Notes: generated from the sequence alone by a model not told the origin. DNA of 64,000 bases from Thermodesulfobacteriota bacterium (GCA_040754335.1 JBFMCV010000002.1:1-64000), one strand, 5' to 3'. Shown: positions 24,481 to 33,731, counted from the first letter of the stretch. Translations and numbers: made by a program.

Positions 24481-25665
24481 AGCTGCAACATACTCATCGT
24501 GGGCGCGGGGATTACGGGGCTCGCGACCGCGCGGGAGCTCGCCAAACGAGGTGTCGGCGACGTCCTCATCCTGGAAAAGGAGGAGAGGCTCGGCGCTCAC
24601 GCGAGCGGAAGGAACAGCGGCGTGCTCCACGCGGGCATCTACTATTCACCCGGGACTAACAAAGCGAGGTTCTGCGTCGAGGGGAACCGGCTCATGAAGG
24701 AGTACTGCCGGGAGAGGGGCCTCACGCTCAAGGAAACCGGCAAGGTGATAGTCCCCGACAGCGACGAAAAAGAAGAGATGCTTGCGGAGCTAAAGAGAAG
24801 GGCGGATTCCTCCGGGGCGAGGTGTTCCGTTATCGACCCGAAAGAGCTCCTCGAGATCGAGCCTTACGCCGCGCCCGGAAGAAGGGCCATCTATTCCCCC
24901 GACACGGCCGTGGTCGACCCCGCGGAGATACTGAACGAAATGAGAAGGGAGCTCGAAGCGGGAGGAAAGGTGCGGTTCCTCTTACGCGCTTCGTTCCTCG
25001 GACTAAAGGAAACGCACACCGCCGTCACGAGCGCGGGGGATATAAGGTTCGGAAAGCTCGTCAACGCCGCGGGCACTTTCGCGGATAAAGTTGCGGCGGC
25101 ATTCGGCGTCGGCGGGGATTACAAGGTGCTCCCGTTCAAGGGCACGTACAAGAAGCTGAAAAAGGAGAAGGCGTATCTCGTGAAGGGGAACATATATCCC
25201 GTCCCCGACTTGAGGAACCCTTTCCTCGGCGTGCACTTCACGAGGAGCGTCAGGGACGAGGTCTACATCGGCCCGACCGCCATCCCCGTATTTGGCAGAG
25301 AGGAATACGGGTTTCTCGACGACCTCTCCCTCGAATCGCTCTCCATACTCTTCCGGGACGGCGTGCTCTTCTTCGCGAACGACGCGTTCAGATACGCGGC
25401 CCTGACGGAGATAAGGAAATACTCGGCCCGTAACCTGATCGAAGAAGCGAGGGGGCTCCTTCCCTCCGTCGGTATCGGCGACGTAGAGGACACGCCCAAG
25501 CGCGGCATACGCCCCCAGCTCGTAGACTGGCGGACGAAGGAGCTCGTGACCGACTTCGTCGTGGTCAGGGAAGGGGACTCGCTCCACATACTCAACGCCA
25601 TATCCCCCGCATTCACCTGCTCGCTGGCTTTTGCGAGGCATACGGTCGATATGCTGCTCGGATGA
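24460..25665 (+). CDS. lhgO: L-2-hydroxyglutarate oxidase/dehydrogenase (LhgO family)
   Basis: FAD-dependent oxidoreductase converting L-2-hydroxyglutarate to 2-oxoglutarate, passing electrons to oxygen or the quinone pool. The 401 residues include the FAD-binding IVGAGITG (13-20), the L2HGDH-type HASGRNSGVLHAGIYY (47-62) and a C-terminal NAISPAFTCSLAFARH block. An in-frame TGA sits 12 nt before the ATG and no other start precedes the FAD motif, so the ATG at 24,460 is forced; that ATG and the first seven codons lie within a dispersed repeat. Confidence 0.9.
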   Translation: MSTHSAQSCNILIVGAGITGLATARELAKRGVGDVLILEKEERLGAHASGRNSGVLHAGIYYSPGTNKARFCVEGNRLMKEYCRERGLTLKETGKVIVPDSDEKEEMLAELKRRADSSGARCSVIDPKELLEIEPYAAPGRRAIYSPDTAVVDPAEILNEMRRELEAGGKVRFLLRASFLGLKETHTAVTSAGDIRFGKLVNAAGTFADKVAAAFGVGGDYKVLPFKGTYKKLKKEKAYLVKGNIYPVPDLRNPFLGVHFTRSVRDEVYIGPTAIPVFGREEYGFLDDLSLESLSILFRDGVLFFANDAFRYAALTEIRKYSARNLIEEARGLLPSVGIGDVEDTPKRGIRPQLVDWRTKELVTDFVVVREGDSLHILNAISPAFTCSLAFARHTVDMLLG

Positions 25666-25763
25666 ATGGTTATCGGATTATCTTCGGCGGCGTCCGGTCA
25701 AATTTGGCAAGGTCAAAAATTCCCATGTAAATTACTCCGCATCAGAATTCAACAGGTGAAGCC

Positions 25764-27053
25764 ATGCCCGAACTGAGAATTATTCGCACGTACGCAGGCG
25801 TGCCCGATTCGCACACGATCGATTCATACATATCCCGAGGCGGCTATACCGCTCTCCCCAAGGCATTAGGGATGAAGCCCGATGAAATAATAGAGGAGGT
25901 AAAGAAGGCAGGGCTCAGGGGTAGGGGAGGCGCGGGTTTCCCGACCGGGGTGAAGTGGAGCTTCATACAGAGGGACTCTAAGAAGCCCATATACCTCTGC
26001 TGCAACGCCGACGAGAGCGAGCCCGGGAGCTTCAAGGACAGGGAGATACTGGAGCAGGACCCTCACCAGATGCTCGAAGGCATAATCATCGCATGCTACG
26101 CGATCAATTCGCACAAGTCGTACATATACATAAGGGGCGAGATGCCCTACGGCGCGAAGATAATCGAGGGTGCGATCAGGGAAGCTTACGAGAGAGGCTA
26201 TCTCGGCAGGAACATACTCAACTCGGGCTTCGACCTCGACGTCGTGCTCTTCAGGGGCGCAGGCGCGTATATTTGCGGCGAGGAGACGGGCCTCCTCGAA
26301 TCGATAGAGGGGAAGAACGGCGAGCCCAGGCCGAAGCCGCCTTTCCCGGCGCAGGTAGGGCTGTTCGGATGTCCGACGATCATAAACAACGTGGAGACGC
26401 TCGCGTGCGTGCCGCATATAATTAATAAAGGCGCCGACTGGTTCGCCGGCATAGGCATACCCAAGAACACGGGCACAAAGATCTACGGCCTCTGCGGGAA
26501 CGTAAACAAGCCCGGCCTCTACGAGCTGCCCCTCGGCATTACGCTCCGGGACCTCATAAACGAGTACGGGGAAGGCGTGCCGGGCGGGAGGAGCGTCAAG
26601 GCGGTCTCTCCCGGCGGCTCTTCTGCCGGCGTCCTCTCCGCGGACGAGCTCGACATAACGATGGACTTCGATTCCCTCGCCGCCGCGGGCTCCATGCTCG
26701 GCACCGCGGGCGTGACGGTCATGGACGATTCGACCTGCATGGTCAGGGTCGCACAGAACCTCGCCCACTTCTACAGGGACGAGTCCTGCGGGCAGTGCGT
26801 CCAGTGCAGGGAAGGGACGTGGTGGCTCGAGAAGATGCTCACGACGATAGAAGAGGGGAGGGGGAGGATGGAGCACATAGACACACTCCTCGACGCGTGT
26901 TTCCAGATGAGGGGGACGACCATCTGCGCGCTCGCCGACGGGTGCGCGATGCCCATAGATTCGATAGTCAGGAAATTCCGCCACGAGTTCGAAGACCACG
27001 TGCGCCTGGGCAGGTGCCCTTTCGAGAGGAAGACTCTCGGGGAGTGGGTGTAG
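25764..27053 (+). CDS. nuoF: NuoF-like NADH-binding flavoprotein subunit
   Basis: Subunit that binds NADH and FMN and passes electrons to a 4Fe-4S cluster, as in complex I or NAD-linked formate dehydrogenases and hydrogenases. The 429 residues carry GLRGRGGAGFPTG (50-62), GAGAYICGEETGL (165-177) and cluster ligands Cys342, Cys345, Cys348 and Cys388. All motifs are intact. No nuoE, nuoG or other complex I gene is next to it; partners must be elsewhere. The stop codon directly abuts a small CACACATAGTGTG palindrome. Confidence 0.92.
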   Translation: MPELRIIRTYAGVPDSHTIDSYISRGGYTALPKALGMKPDEIIEEVKKAGLRGRGGAGFPTGVKWSFIQRDSKKPIYLCCNADESEPGSFKDREILEQDPHQMLEGIIIACYAINSHKSYIYIRGEMPYGAKIIEGAIREAYERGYLGRNILNSGFDLDVVLFRGAGAYICGEETGLLESIEGKNGEPRPKPPFPAQVGLFGCPTIINNVETLACVPHIINKGADWFAGIGIPKNTGTKIYGLCGNVNKPGLYELPLGITLRDLINEYGEGVPGGRSVKAVSPGGSSAGVLSADELDITMDFDSLAAAGSMLGTAGVTVMDDSTCMVRVAQNLAHFYRDESCGQCVQCREGTWWLEKMLTTIEEGRGRMEHIDTLLDACFQMRGTTICALADGCAMPIDSIVRKFRHEFEDHVRLGRCPFERKTLGEWV

Positions 27054-27467
27054 CACACATAGTGTGTTCTATTATTCTTCCACATCGCCTCTGCCTGATT
27101 CAGCATCTGAGGCATGTTTTTATCCGCGGCGACTAACCTGCGCAGTAGCTGCGCTCGTATACGGTTTCATCTGGCTTCTTTTCTTAATACAGCATCTCAA
27201 ATAACCCGTTCGTCCTGAGCTTGTCGAAGGACAAAAGGACTCATGGCAAAAGTTTCCCACCCCGCCGCCAAAGGGGGGTATATAGGGTTGGCGGTGGCGG
27301 CGGACTCTCTTTTTTTAATCCCCTCCTTTGGAAAAGGAGGGATAGGGAGGATTTGCCTTTTCTTATTTTAAATCCCCCTGAATCCCTCCTTCGACAAGCT
27401 CAGGACAGGCTCTTTTTCTAAGGGGGAAAATGCCTTAAATTCTCTCTGGGGGGTGCTCATCCGCCGC
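27054..27467. repeat. Repeat-filled intergenic region
   Basis: CACACATAGTGTG directly after the nuoF stop, family D text (CTGCGCAGTAGCTGCGCTCG at about 27,147), family F at 27,202-27,235 (CGTCCTGAGCTTGTCGAAGG), CCGCCAAAGGGGGG text and family G at about 27,315-27,432 (CCTTTGGAAAAGGAGGGAT, CTTCGACAAGCTCAGGACAG). Short frames inside it are repeat-derived. No gene seen. Confidence 0.7.
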
Positions 27468-27938
27468 TCAATACACGTACGGCACCAGGCGGGAGGTCTT
27501 TCCCTTGTAGAGCGAATAGTCGCTGAAGTAGGACGAGTAGAGCCTGTCCTCGAACCTTATGTCCATGATAAAGACGGCCAGGAGAATGAGCCAGAGGACG
27601 AACCCCTCGATCTCGAGCCTGTCGACAGCGAGGGCGAGCGTTATGATGAGTATGGCCGTGTACACCGGGTATCTCACGAAATTGTAAGGCCCTTTGGCCA
27701 CGAACCTCGTCCGCGGATGGAGGTCGAGGGAAATGCGGAATTTTCTTACCCTGTTGGTCCAGACTACCCAGAGGACTATCCATATCCCCGCGATCTGGAC
27801 GAATATCAGGAGCGGGTGCTTCGCGACGGCGGGCCCGGTAACGAGGATCAGAGCCGCGACGATGAGCTCGAGGGCATAGTATATGAGGAGGTCCCGCTTG
27901 CCGGGCCTCGCTTTCTCATCCGTGTATTCCGTGTTCAT
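27468..27938 (-). CDS. Isoprenylcysteine carboxyl methyltransferase-like membrane protein
   Basis: 156-residue integral membrane protein of the ICMT/phospholipid methyltransferase type, probably methylating a lipid or small molecule with SAM. About four hydrophobic helices; the cofactor-binding signature is GPYNFVRYPVYTA (about 83-95) with a following RFEDRLYSSYFSDYSLYK block, where family members usually have an acidic pair and F..Y..Y. The substrate is unknown and the conserved His of RHP is Tyr here (RYP). The ribosome-binding site is weak; it stands alone between repeats and tatA. Confidence 0.75.
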   Translation of the reverse strand: MNTEYTDEKARPGKRDLLIYYALELIVAALILVTGPAVAKHPLLIFVQIAGIWIVLWVVWTNRVRKFRISLDLHPRTRFVAKGPYNFVRYPVYTAILIITLALAVDRLEIEGFVLWLILLAVFIMDIRFEDRLYSSYFSDYSLYKGKTSRLVPYVY

Positions 27939-28126
27939 ATCTCACGCAGAGCCTCACGGATTGTTCGCTGATCGCGTATGCAGTTATCCCTTCCCGTTTT
28001 CCGGGTATGTCCGGACAAGACCATATTTCCCCCCACCGGAATGAAACACCGGCAGGGTAATTATACAACTATTCCGTACCCGGAGTCATCAGGGGAATTT
28101 GCTTCTTTATTCGGATGCAGAGGGGG

Positions 28127-28369
28127 TTACTGAGCGTTCTTTTTGCTCTCGGAAGCCGCGCCGGTTGTTTCCAGCTTGGGGTCGTTTATCTGCTTCGTTT
28201 CATCCTTGGAAGGGGTGACGTCTATCTCGTCATCCTTCATCGATTTCCTGAAACCCTTGATCCCCTTCCCGAGGGAAGCCCCCAGGTCGCCTAACCTGCT
28301 GGGACCGAAGATTAATAGCAGAATCACAAGGATTATTAAAAGTTCGGGTAGCCCGAAATGTCCAAACAT
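28127..28369 (-). CDS. tatA: Twin-arginine translocase subunit TatA/E
   Basis: 80-residue Tat component forming the channel that exports folded proteins. The N-terminal membrane helix (about 5-21), hinge FGPSRLGDLGASLGKGIKGF (about 21-40) and acidic amphipathic tail match TatA. FGP and the following Gly-rich amphipathic helix are conserved. tatB and tatC are not adjacent. GAGAGGT precedes the ATG. Confidence 0.92.
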   Translation of the reverse strand: MFGHFGLPELLIILVILLLIFGPSRLGDLGASLGKGIKGFRKSMKDDEIDVTPSKDETKQINDPKLETTGAASESKKNAQ

Positions 28370-28623
28370 GCCGTTACCTCTCAGTAGATAAGGTACAGAT
28401 ATTCAGGGGTAATGTCAATTGGGGGCGCTCCGGCGCTCTTTTGTTCAATCCTGCCCGTTCGTCCTTCGACAAGCTCCCCTCTACGTTTAAGCTTCGCCGG
28501 GGAGGCAGGACGAGCGGGCGCGAGGGCGGACGGATTCGTAAGTCACACCAAGCGTGTGTCGTTAATTTTCCTTGACTCTCATTTCTGTAAGTTCCATACT
28601 TTAAAAACAGGAAGGAGAAAGCC
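28370..28623. repeat. Intergenic region with family F repeat
   Basis: Divergent gap. Holds the tatA leader, a family F element at about 28,452-28,520 (CCTTCGACAAGCTCC, TTAAGCTTCGCCGGGG, AGGACGAGCGGG) and ACACCAAGCGTGTGT at about 28,543-28,557. No gene seen. Confidence 0.55.
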
Positions 28624-28941
28624 ATGAAAGATAACGGACGGGTCAAGGAAGGAATAGATACCTTGAAGGACGAGGTGGAAAGGCTGAGACACGAATTCTC
28701 AAATATTTCGGACAACATACTCGATTTCAGCCGCAAGGCCTACAAGTCGGGAAACAGGAGGCTCGGCAGGGAGGCCGCAAGGCTCCACGAGGAGCTGGGC
28801 GCCGGGGTCGAGAAGGCGCGCAGGACGGGCCGGAGCGGCGTGGAGGCGCTTGAGGGCAGGATCGTGCGGAAGCCCTTTCTCAGCATTCTGATCGCTTTCC
28901 TGGCGGGCGTGCTCGCGGGCAAGCTCATGGACCGCGAATAA
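28624..28941 (+). CDS. YqjD/ElaB-like (DUF883-type) protein
   Basis: 105-residue protein, probably anchored in the inner membrane and, by analogy to YqjD and ElaB, linked to ribosomes or stress; function not established here. A long charged coiled coil (about 8-75) is followed by a C-terminal Gly/Ala-rich helix RKPFLSILIAFLAGVLAGKL (about 83-102) and MDRE. AAGGAGAA precedes the ATG. It is followed at 56 bp by the MgtC-family gene. Confidence 0.8.
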   Translation: MKDNGRVKEGIDTLKDEVERLRHEFSNISDNILDFSRKAYKSGNRRLGREAARLHEELGAGVEKARRTGRSGVEALEGRIVRKPFLSILIAFLAGVLAGKLMDRE

Positions 28942-28996
28942 GACCGAATAAGACCAGGGATTCCTGTAAACCGCTTAAGCACGGAGGGCGCGCAGA

Positions 28997-29485
28997 ATGG
29001 ATTATATAGTGCAGATGGTCAATTCCCTCCCGCTAGAGCTTAAGATTCTATCCTACGTCGTAATATCTATGCTCCTTGGCGCGGCGGTCGGCCTCGACAG
29101 GGAGCTCGCCGACAAGCCCGCGGGGCTAAGGACCCACATGCTGGTCGCGGGCTCGTCCGCGCTCCTGGTATCGCTCGGCAAGCTGATAGTCCCCGACTTC
29201 GGACTTTCGGACGTAGCCCTCGGCTCGGATCCATTAAGGATTATAGGCGCGATAATCACCGGGGTGAGCTTCCTCGGCGCGGGCACGATCATAAGGAGCG
29301 GGGGAGAGGAGAGGGTGAAGGGACTTACGACCGCGGCCGCGCTTCTGTTCGTCTCATCAGTCGGCATATGCGTCGCTTTATCTAAGCCGCTTCTCGCGAT
29401 AGGGGTGACAGTCATCACCCTTGCGACACTGAGGGGCGTCGTGTACCTCGAGAGGAAGTTCGGATTCGGCAAGAGGGAGTTATAG
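28997..29485 (+). CDS. MgtC/SapB family membrane protein
   Basis: Integral membrane protein of the MgtC family (162 residues), which in other bacteria affects magnesium-limited growth and membrane potential. About five helices; the family core GAAVGLDRELADKPAGLRTH (about 28-47) and GVSFLGAGTI (about 89-98) are present, with LTTAAALLFVSSVG further on. It lacks the C-terminal ACT-like domain of Salmonella MgtC, so it resembles the short SapB-type group. Convergent with the NDH-2 gene, 20 bp away. Confidence 0.9.
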   Translation: MDYIVQMVNSLPLELKILSYVVISMLLGAAVGLDRELADKPAGLRTHMLVAGSSALLVSLGKLIVPDFGLSDVALGSDPLRIIGAIITGVSFLGAGTIIRSGGEERVKGLTTAAALLFVSSVGICVALSKPLLAIGVTVITLATLRGVVYLERKFGFGKREL

Positions 29486-29505
29486 TTCCTGCCCCGTGAA
29501 GCACT

Positions 29506-30834
29506 TCATTCGCCCGGTTTCCCGTTCTTGCTGTTGACGAGGGACGAAGGGTACTCTCCCGTAATCAGCCTCACTCCCCTTTTCCTCGTGAAGTAGTTCC
29601 ACGCCCACTGGAATAGCACGAGCACCTTGTTGTCGAATTCGATGAGATAACTTAAATGGACTAACGCCCATATGAGCCATGCGGGGAATCCCGAGAGCCT
29701 CATCCACGGGAGGTCGGCCACCGCGGCGTTCCGTCCAATAACGGCCAGGATTCCCTTGTTCTCGTATTTAAACGGTTTCGTTTCCTTTCCCGCGAGCCTG
29801 TTTTTTATGATCCCCGCGACGTACCTCCCCTCCTGCATGGCGACGGGCGCTACTCCCGGAAGAGGCGTTCCGCCCTGGTGCGAGAAGTTCGCGAGGTCGC
29901 CGATGACGAATATGTCGGGATGTCCCGGTATCGTGAGGTCGGGCCCTACTATGACCCTGCCGGTGCCGTCCAGCGCGGCTCCCGCTCTTTTTTCGAGCAC
30001 CCTGCCGAGGGGCGACGCCTTCACGCCTGCGGTCCAGAGTATCGTCCTCGATTCTATCTCATCGCAGACGCCCTTGCAGCTGAGGGCGGCCTTGTTCCCC
30101 TCTATGCCCGTAACGAGCGTATCGAGCCTCACCGTGACGCCGAGCCTCCTGAGAGATTCGGCGGCCTTCTCCGAAAGCTCGGGCGGATAGGAGGGGAGCA
30201 CATGGTCCCTGCCTTCGACGAGTATAATCTCGGCCTTCGCCGTGTCGATGTTCCTGAAATCGTGCCTCAGCGTGGTGCGCGCGAGCTCGCCTATGGTGCC
30301 CGCGAGCTCGACCCCGGTCGGGCCCGCCCCGACTATGAGAAAAGTCATCCACGCTTTCTGTATCTCCGGGTCGGGCTCGCGCTCCGCCGCCTCGAAAGAC
30401 AGCAGTATCTTTCGTCTCATCTCGAGCGCGTCCTCGACGGTCTTGAGCCCGGGAGCCGTCTTCGCCCACTCCTCGTGCCCGAAGTAGTGGTGGCTCGACC
30501 CGGTCGCGACTACGAGTGTGTCGTAGGTGACTATGCCGTCTTTCAGCACTACGGCTTTCTCGCCGGGCACAATGTCCGTCACCTCGGCCTGATAGACGTG
30601 CGTATTCCTGTACCTGCTCAGCACCATCCGCAGAGGGGAGGCTATCTCGCCGGGAGAGAGCCAGCCCGCCGCGACCTGGTAGAGGAGCGGCTGGAAGAGA
30701 TGGAAGTTCCTCCTGTCTATGAGCGTAACGCGTATTCCGGAGCGGGAGAGCGCCTTCGCAGCGTAAAGCCCCCCGAACCCTCCTCCGAGTATGACGACGT
30801 GGTGCTTCTGCGAGTCATCGGCAGCTGTAGTCAT
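29506..30834 (-). CDS. ndh: Type II NADH:quinone oxidoreductase (NDH-2)
   Basis: Single-subunit FAD enzyme on the inner face of the membrane, oxidising NADH and reducing quinone without pumping protons. The 442 residues have the FAD-binding ILGGGFGGLYAAK (15-27), the second Rossmann motif FLIVGAGPTGVELAGTIGEL (about 165-184), DIFVIGD near 310 and a C-terminal membrane-binding amphipathic region (WLIWALVHLSYL). It gives a non-pumping route for NADH alongside the transhydrogenase encoded further on. Confidence 0.9.
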   Translation of the reverse strand: MTTAADDSQKHHVVILGGGFGGLYAAKALSRSGIRVTLIDRRNFHLFQPLLYQVAAGWLSPGEIASPLRMVLSRYRNTHVYQAEVTDIVPGEKAVVLKDGIVTYDTLVVATGSSHHYFGHEEWAKTAPGLKTVEDALEMRRKILLSFEAAEREPDPEIQKAWMTFLIVGAGPTGVELAGTIGELARTTLRHDFRNIDTAKAEIILVEGRDHVLPSYPPELSEKAAESLRRLGVTVRLDTLVTGIEGNKAALSCKGVCDEIESRTILWTAGVKASPLGRVLEKRAGAALDGTGRVIVGPDLTIPGHPDIFVIGDLANFSHQGGTPLPGVAPVAMQEGRYVAGIIKNRLAGKETKPFKYENKGILAVIGRNAAVADLPWMRLSGFPAWLIWALVHLSYLIEFDNKVLVLFQWAWNYFTRKRGVRLITGEYPSSLVNSKNGKPGE

Positions 30835-31049
30835 ATCCGTTTAGTATCCCTGACGGGAGGTGAATTCTGAAATCCATTTGCCGCCTGTCCCGGCGCCTCC
30901 CGGCCGGGAATGCGTACAAATAAATAATTAAAATTACATACTATAGTCTTGGCGGACCTGCCGATATAATTACGGCATGATCCGGAGTTATGCGCACACG
31001 CCTGTAAGGCGGGCCGGATATACGGGACAATCCCGGGGGATATTCTTCT

Positions 31050-32876
31050 ATGGGCGAACACTTTCTCATCGGATTCGCGGCGATAATCGTGCTCGGCATC
31101 GGCGCTTACTGGGTCTCATGGCGGCTGAGGATACCTGCCATACTTCTGCTCCTGGCCTCCGGTTTCGTGGCGGGCCCTGTAACGGGGCTCATAAACCCGG
31201 ACGAGATATTCGGGGACATCCTGCTGCCCGTGGTTTCGGTCTGTGTTGCCGTGATACTTTTCGAGGGCGGGATGAACCTCAAGTTCTCGGAGCTGAGGGA
31301 GATAAGGAGGGTGGTCGTGAGCCTCGTGACCGTGGGCGTATTGGTCACGTGGGCCGTTACCGCAGTAGCCGCATATTTCCTATTCGGCTTCAGCCACCAG
31401 ATAGCGTCGCTCCTGGGCGCGATCCTAGTCGTAACGGGCCCGACCGTCATCATGCCGCTTCTCCGTAATTTAAGAGCAACGGGCAAGATGGGCTCGATCA
31501 TGAAATGGGAAGGTATAGTGATCGACCCTATAGGGGCGATGCTCGCCGTGCTCGTCTTCCAGTCGGTCGTCGCGGGCGGGGTGATCGAGGCGACCGAGAA
31601 AGTGGGGTTGAGCGTGCTCAAGACCGTGATCGTCGGCGGCGCGGTGGGCGTCGCCGGGGCGCGGGCGTTGATAATCATACTTAAGAAATACTGGGTCCCC
31701 GATTACCTCCAGAACTCGGTCACGCTCATGATCCTCATCGCCGCTTTCACGTTTTCCGACTACATACAGAAGGAATCGGGGTTCGTTACGGTGACGATAA
31801 TGGGCATCGTGCTCGCCAACCAGAGGGAGGTGAGCGTAAAGCACATAATGGAATTCAAGGAGACGCTCCGCGTGCTCTTCATATCGAGCCTGTTCATCAT
31901 TCTGTCGTCGAGGCTCACTTTCAGCGACCTCGATTTCCTGATGAGCTACAAGAGCGCTCTCTTCCTCCTCGTGCTGTTCGTCGCAGCGAGGCCGCTCAGC
32001 GTTTTCCTCTCGACGCGGGGCAGCGGTCTGCAGTTAAAGGAGAAGATATTCCTTTCCTGGATGGCCCCGCGCGGCATAGTCGCCGCCTCGGTAGCCTCGG
32101 TCTTCGGACTTAAGCTCGTGCAGGACGGTTTCACGGAGGCCGAGCACCTCGTGAGCATAACGTTCCTCGTTATCACTGCGACCGTGCTCGTCTACGGGCT
32201 CACCGCGCCGTCTCTCGCGAGGAAGCTCGGCATAGCGAAGCCCGACCCGCAGGGAGTGCTCTTCGTAGGAGCGCACGACTGGGCGAGGGCGATAGCGAAG
32301 TTCCTCCATGACGACGGCTTCATGGTGTCGCTCGTCGACTCGAGCTGGGAGAACGTGTCGGCCGCGCGCAAGGACGGGCTCGAGGCGCATTATAAAAACA
32401 TCATCCTCGACGACGTGGCCGGGCAGGTAGACTGCGGCGGGATAGGGAAGCTCCTCGCTATCACGTCGAACGACGAGGTGAACTCGCTCGCGGCGTTAAG
32501 CTTCGTCGAGTCGTTCGGGCGGTCCCAGGTGTACCAGCTCCCGAGGCAGTCGGGCAGGCACAGCGCGCACGAGGAGAAATCCGTGTCGGAGCTGACCGGA
32601 AGGTTTTTATTCTCGCCCGAGGCCACATACGAGTACATTACTTTTCAGTTCGGGACAGGGGCGGTCATAAGGAAGACACAGATGACCGCCGAATTCGACT
32701 ACGAGGCGTTCATGAGCCAACACGGGGGTAAAGCGGTGCCTCTCTTCCTCATCAAGGAGAACGGGGACCTGCTGGCTTTTGCTAACGACAACCCGCCCGT
32801 ACCCCAGCCGGGCCACCACGTCGTGGCGCTCGTCGCCGAGGTTGCGGACGGAACGAGCGGCGGCGCGCAGGGGTAA
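31050..32876 (+). CDS. CPA-type cation:proton antiporter with RCK/TrkA-N domain
   Basis: Inner-membrane sodium or potassium/proton antiporter. Residues 1-390 hold about 12-13 helices including the family core LLGAILVVTGPTVIMPLLRN (about 129-148) and WEGIVIDPIGAM. Residues about 397-510 form a Rossmann-like RCK/TrkA-N domain (VLFVGAHDWARAIAKFLHDD) that would bind nucleotide and gate transport, and about 540-590 resemble a degenerate TrkA-C. A GGGGGAT is about nine bases before the ATG. It is divergent from ndh across 215 bp with no clear promoter read. Confidence 0.9.
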   Translation: MGEHFLIGFAAIIVLGIGAYWVSWRLRIPAILLLLASGFVAGPVTGLINPDEIFGDILLPVVSVCVAVILFEGGMNLKFSELREIRRVVVSLVTVGVLVTWAVTAVAAYFLFGFSHQIASLLGAILVVTGPTVIMPLLRNLRATGKMGSIMKWEGIVIDPIGAMLAVLVFQSVVAGGVIEATEKVGLSVLKTVIVGGAVGVAGARALIIILKKYWVPDYLQNSVTLMILIAAFTFSDYIQKESGFVTVTIMGIVLANQREVSVKHIMEFKETLRVLFISSLFIILSSRLTFSDLDFLMSYKSALFLLVLFVAARPLSVFLSTRGSGLQLKEKIFLSWMAPRGIVAASVASVFGLKLVQDGFTEAEHLVSITFLVITATVLVYGLTAPSLARKLGIAKPDPQGVLFVGAHDWARAIAKFLHDDGFMVSLVDSSWENVSAARKDGLEAHYKNIILDDVAGQVDCGGIGKLLAITSNDEVNSLAALSFVESFGRSQVYQLPRQSGRHSAHEEKSVSELTGRFLFSPEATYEYITFQFGTGAVIRKTQMTAEFDYEAFMSQHGGKAVPLFLIKENGDLLAFANDNPPVPQPGHHVVALVAEVADGTSGGAQG

Positions 32877-32920
32877 GGCGGCATTCCGGGCGCGGATAAG
32901 GTGTCAGAACGGGTCAGCAT

Positions 32921-33082
32921 ATGAGTGAAGTCGATGAGGTCAGGGACTGCATCTCGGAATTCTACAATATAATAATAGAAGGATATTTCCTCGGGATTAC
33001 GGGTAAAGAGGTCTTTGAAACCCGCGATAAGAATTTTGCGGCCACGTACGCTGTCGTTGGGAAAAGGAATCGAAAAAGGTGA
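32921..33082 (+). CDS. Possible 53-codon ORF before the methyltransferase gene
   Basis: ATG at 32,921 to TGA at 33,080-33,082 gives a 53-residue product starting MSEVDEVRDCISEFYN and ending VVGKRNRKR. It ends eight bases before the methyltransferase ATG, an operon-like spacing, but has no clear ribosome-binding site and no recognised family. It could be a small regulator, a remnant, or chance. Confidence 0.3.
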   Translation: MSEVDEVRDCISEFYNIIIEGYFLGITGKEVFETRDKNFAATYAVVGKRNRKR

Positions 33083-33089
33083 GCAAGGA

Positions 33090-33731
33090 ATGAATGCCGG
33101 AACGAAAGATCATTGGGACCGGGTTTACGCCGCGAATGAGATAAACAGGCTCGGCTGGTATGAAGCGGCTCCTGAACCCTCAATAAGTTTGATATCGAAA
33201 TGCCGGATCGGAAAAGACGATCCCATTCTGGACGTCGGTGCGGGAGCATCTACTTTGATCGATTATCTCCTCGATCAGGGATACAGTAACATTACCGTTT
33301 TAGATATAAGCGAAACGGCGCTGGAAAAGCTCAAGGAACGGCTGGGGGAGGAGAAAAGCCGCCGGGTAAGATGGATAGTGGACGATATTACGGAGCCCGC
33401 TCAAATGGCGGAGTTACGGGACGTGGCTCTCTGGCACGACAGGGCGCTTCTGCATTTCCTGCTCGGGGAAAAAGAACGGGAGATGTATTTGACCGTCCTT
33501 AACAGGTCGGTAAGGATCGGGGGATATGTAATCATCGCGGCCTTTTCGCTGACGGGGGCCAGGAAGTGCAGCGGTCTCGACGTCATGAATTACGATCAAA
33601 GAATATTGTCGGATTTTCTTGGGAAGGATTACTGCCTGATCGAATACTTCGACTACCTGTATTACACACCTTCGGGTCAGGAAAGACCCTACATTTACAC
33701 TTTATTCCGGAGGAAACAGTCTAAGGACTGA
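33090..33731 (+). CDS. Class I SAM-dependent methyltransferase
   Basis: 213-residue cytosolic methyltransferase of the small-molecule type. HWDRVYAANEINRLGWYE is followed by motif I LDVGAGAST (about 47-55), motif post-I ITVLDISETAL and WIVDDITEP. The acceptor is unknown; the WYE and LHFLLGEKERE pattern resembles thiol, tellurite and thiopurine-type methyltransferases. The start is weakly marked. Codon choice (more CGG, AGA and TTA, less AGG) and lower GC differ from the neighbours, hinting at separate origin. Confidence 0.85.
   Translation: MNAGTKDHWDRVYAANEINRLGWYEAAPEPSISLISKCRIGKDDPILDVGAGASTLIDYLLDQGYSNITVLDISETALEKLKERLGEEKSRRVRWIVDDITEPAQMAELRDVALWHDRALLHFLLGEKEREMYLTVLNRSVRIGGYVIIAAFSLTGARKCSGLDVMNYDQRILSDFLGKDYCLIEYFDYLYYTPSGQERPYIYTLFRRKQSKD

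Noticed and set aside
29878-30870. 330-codon plus-strand frame opposite ndh
   Set aside because: Antisense shadow; the minus strand encodes an intact NDH-2.
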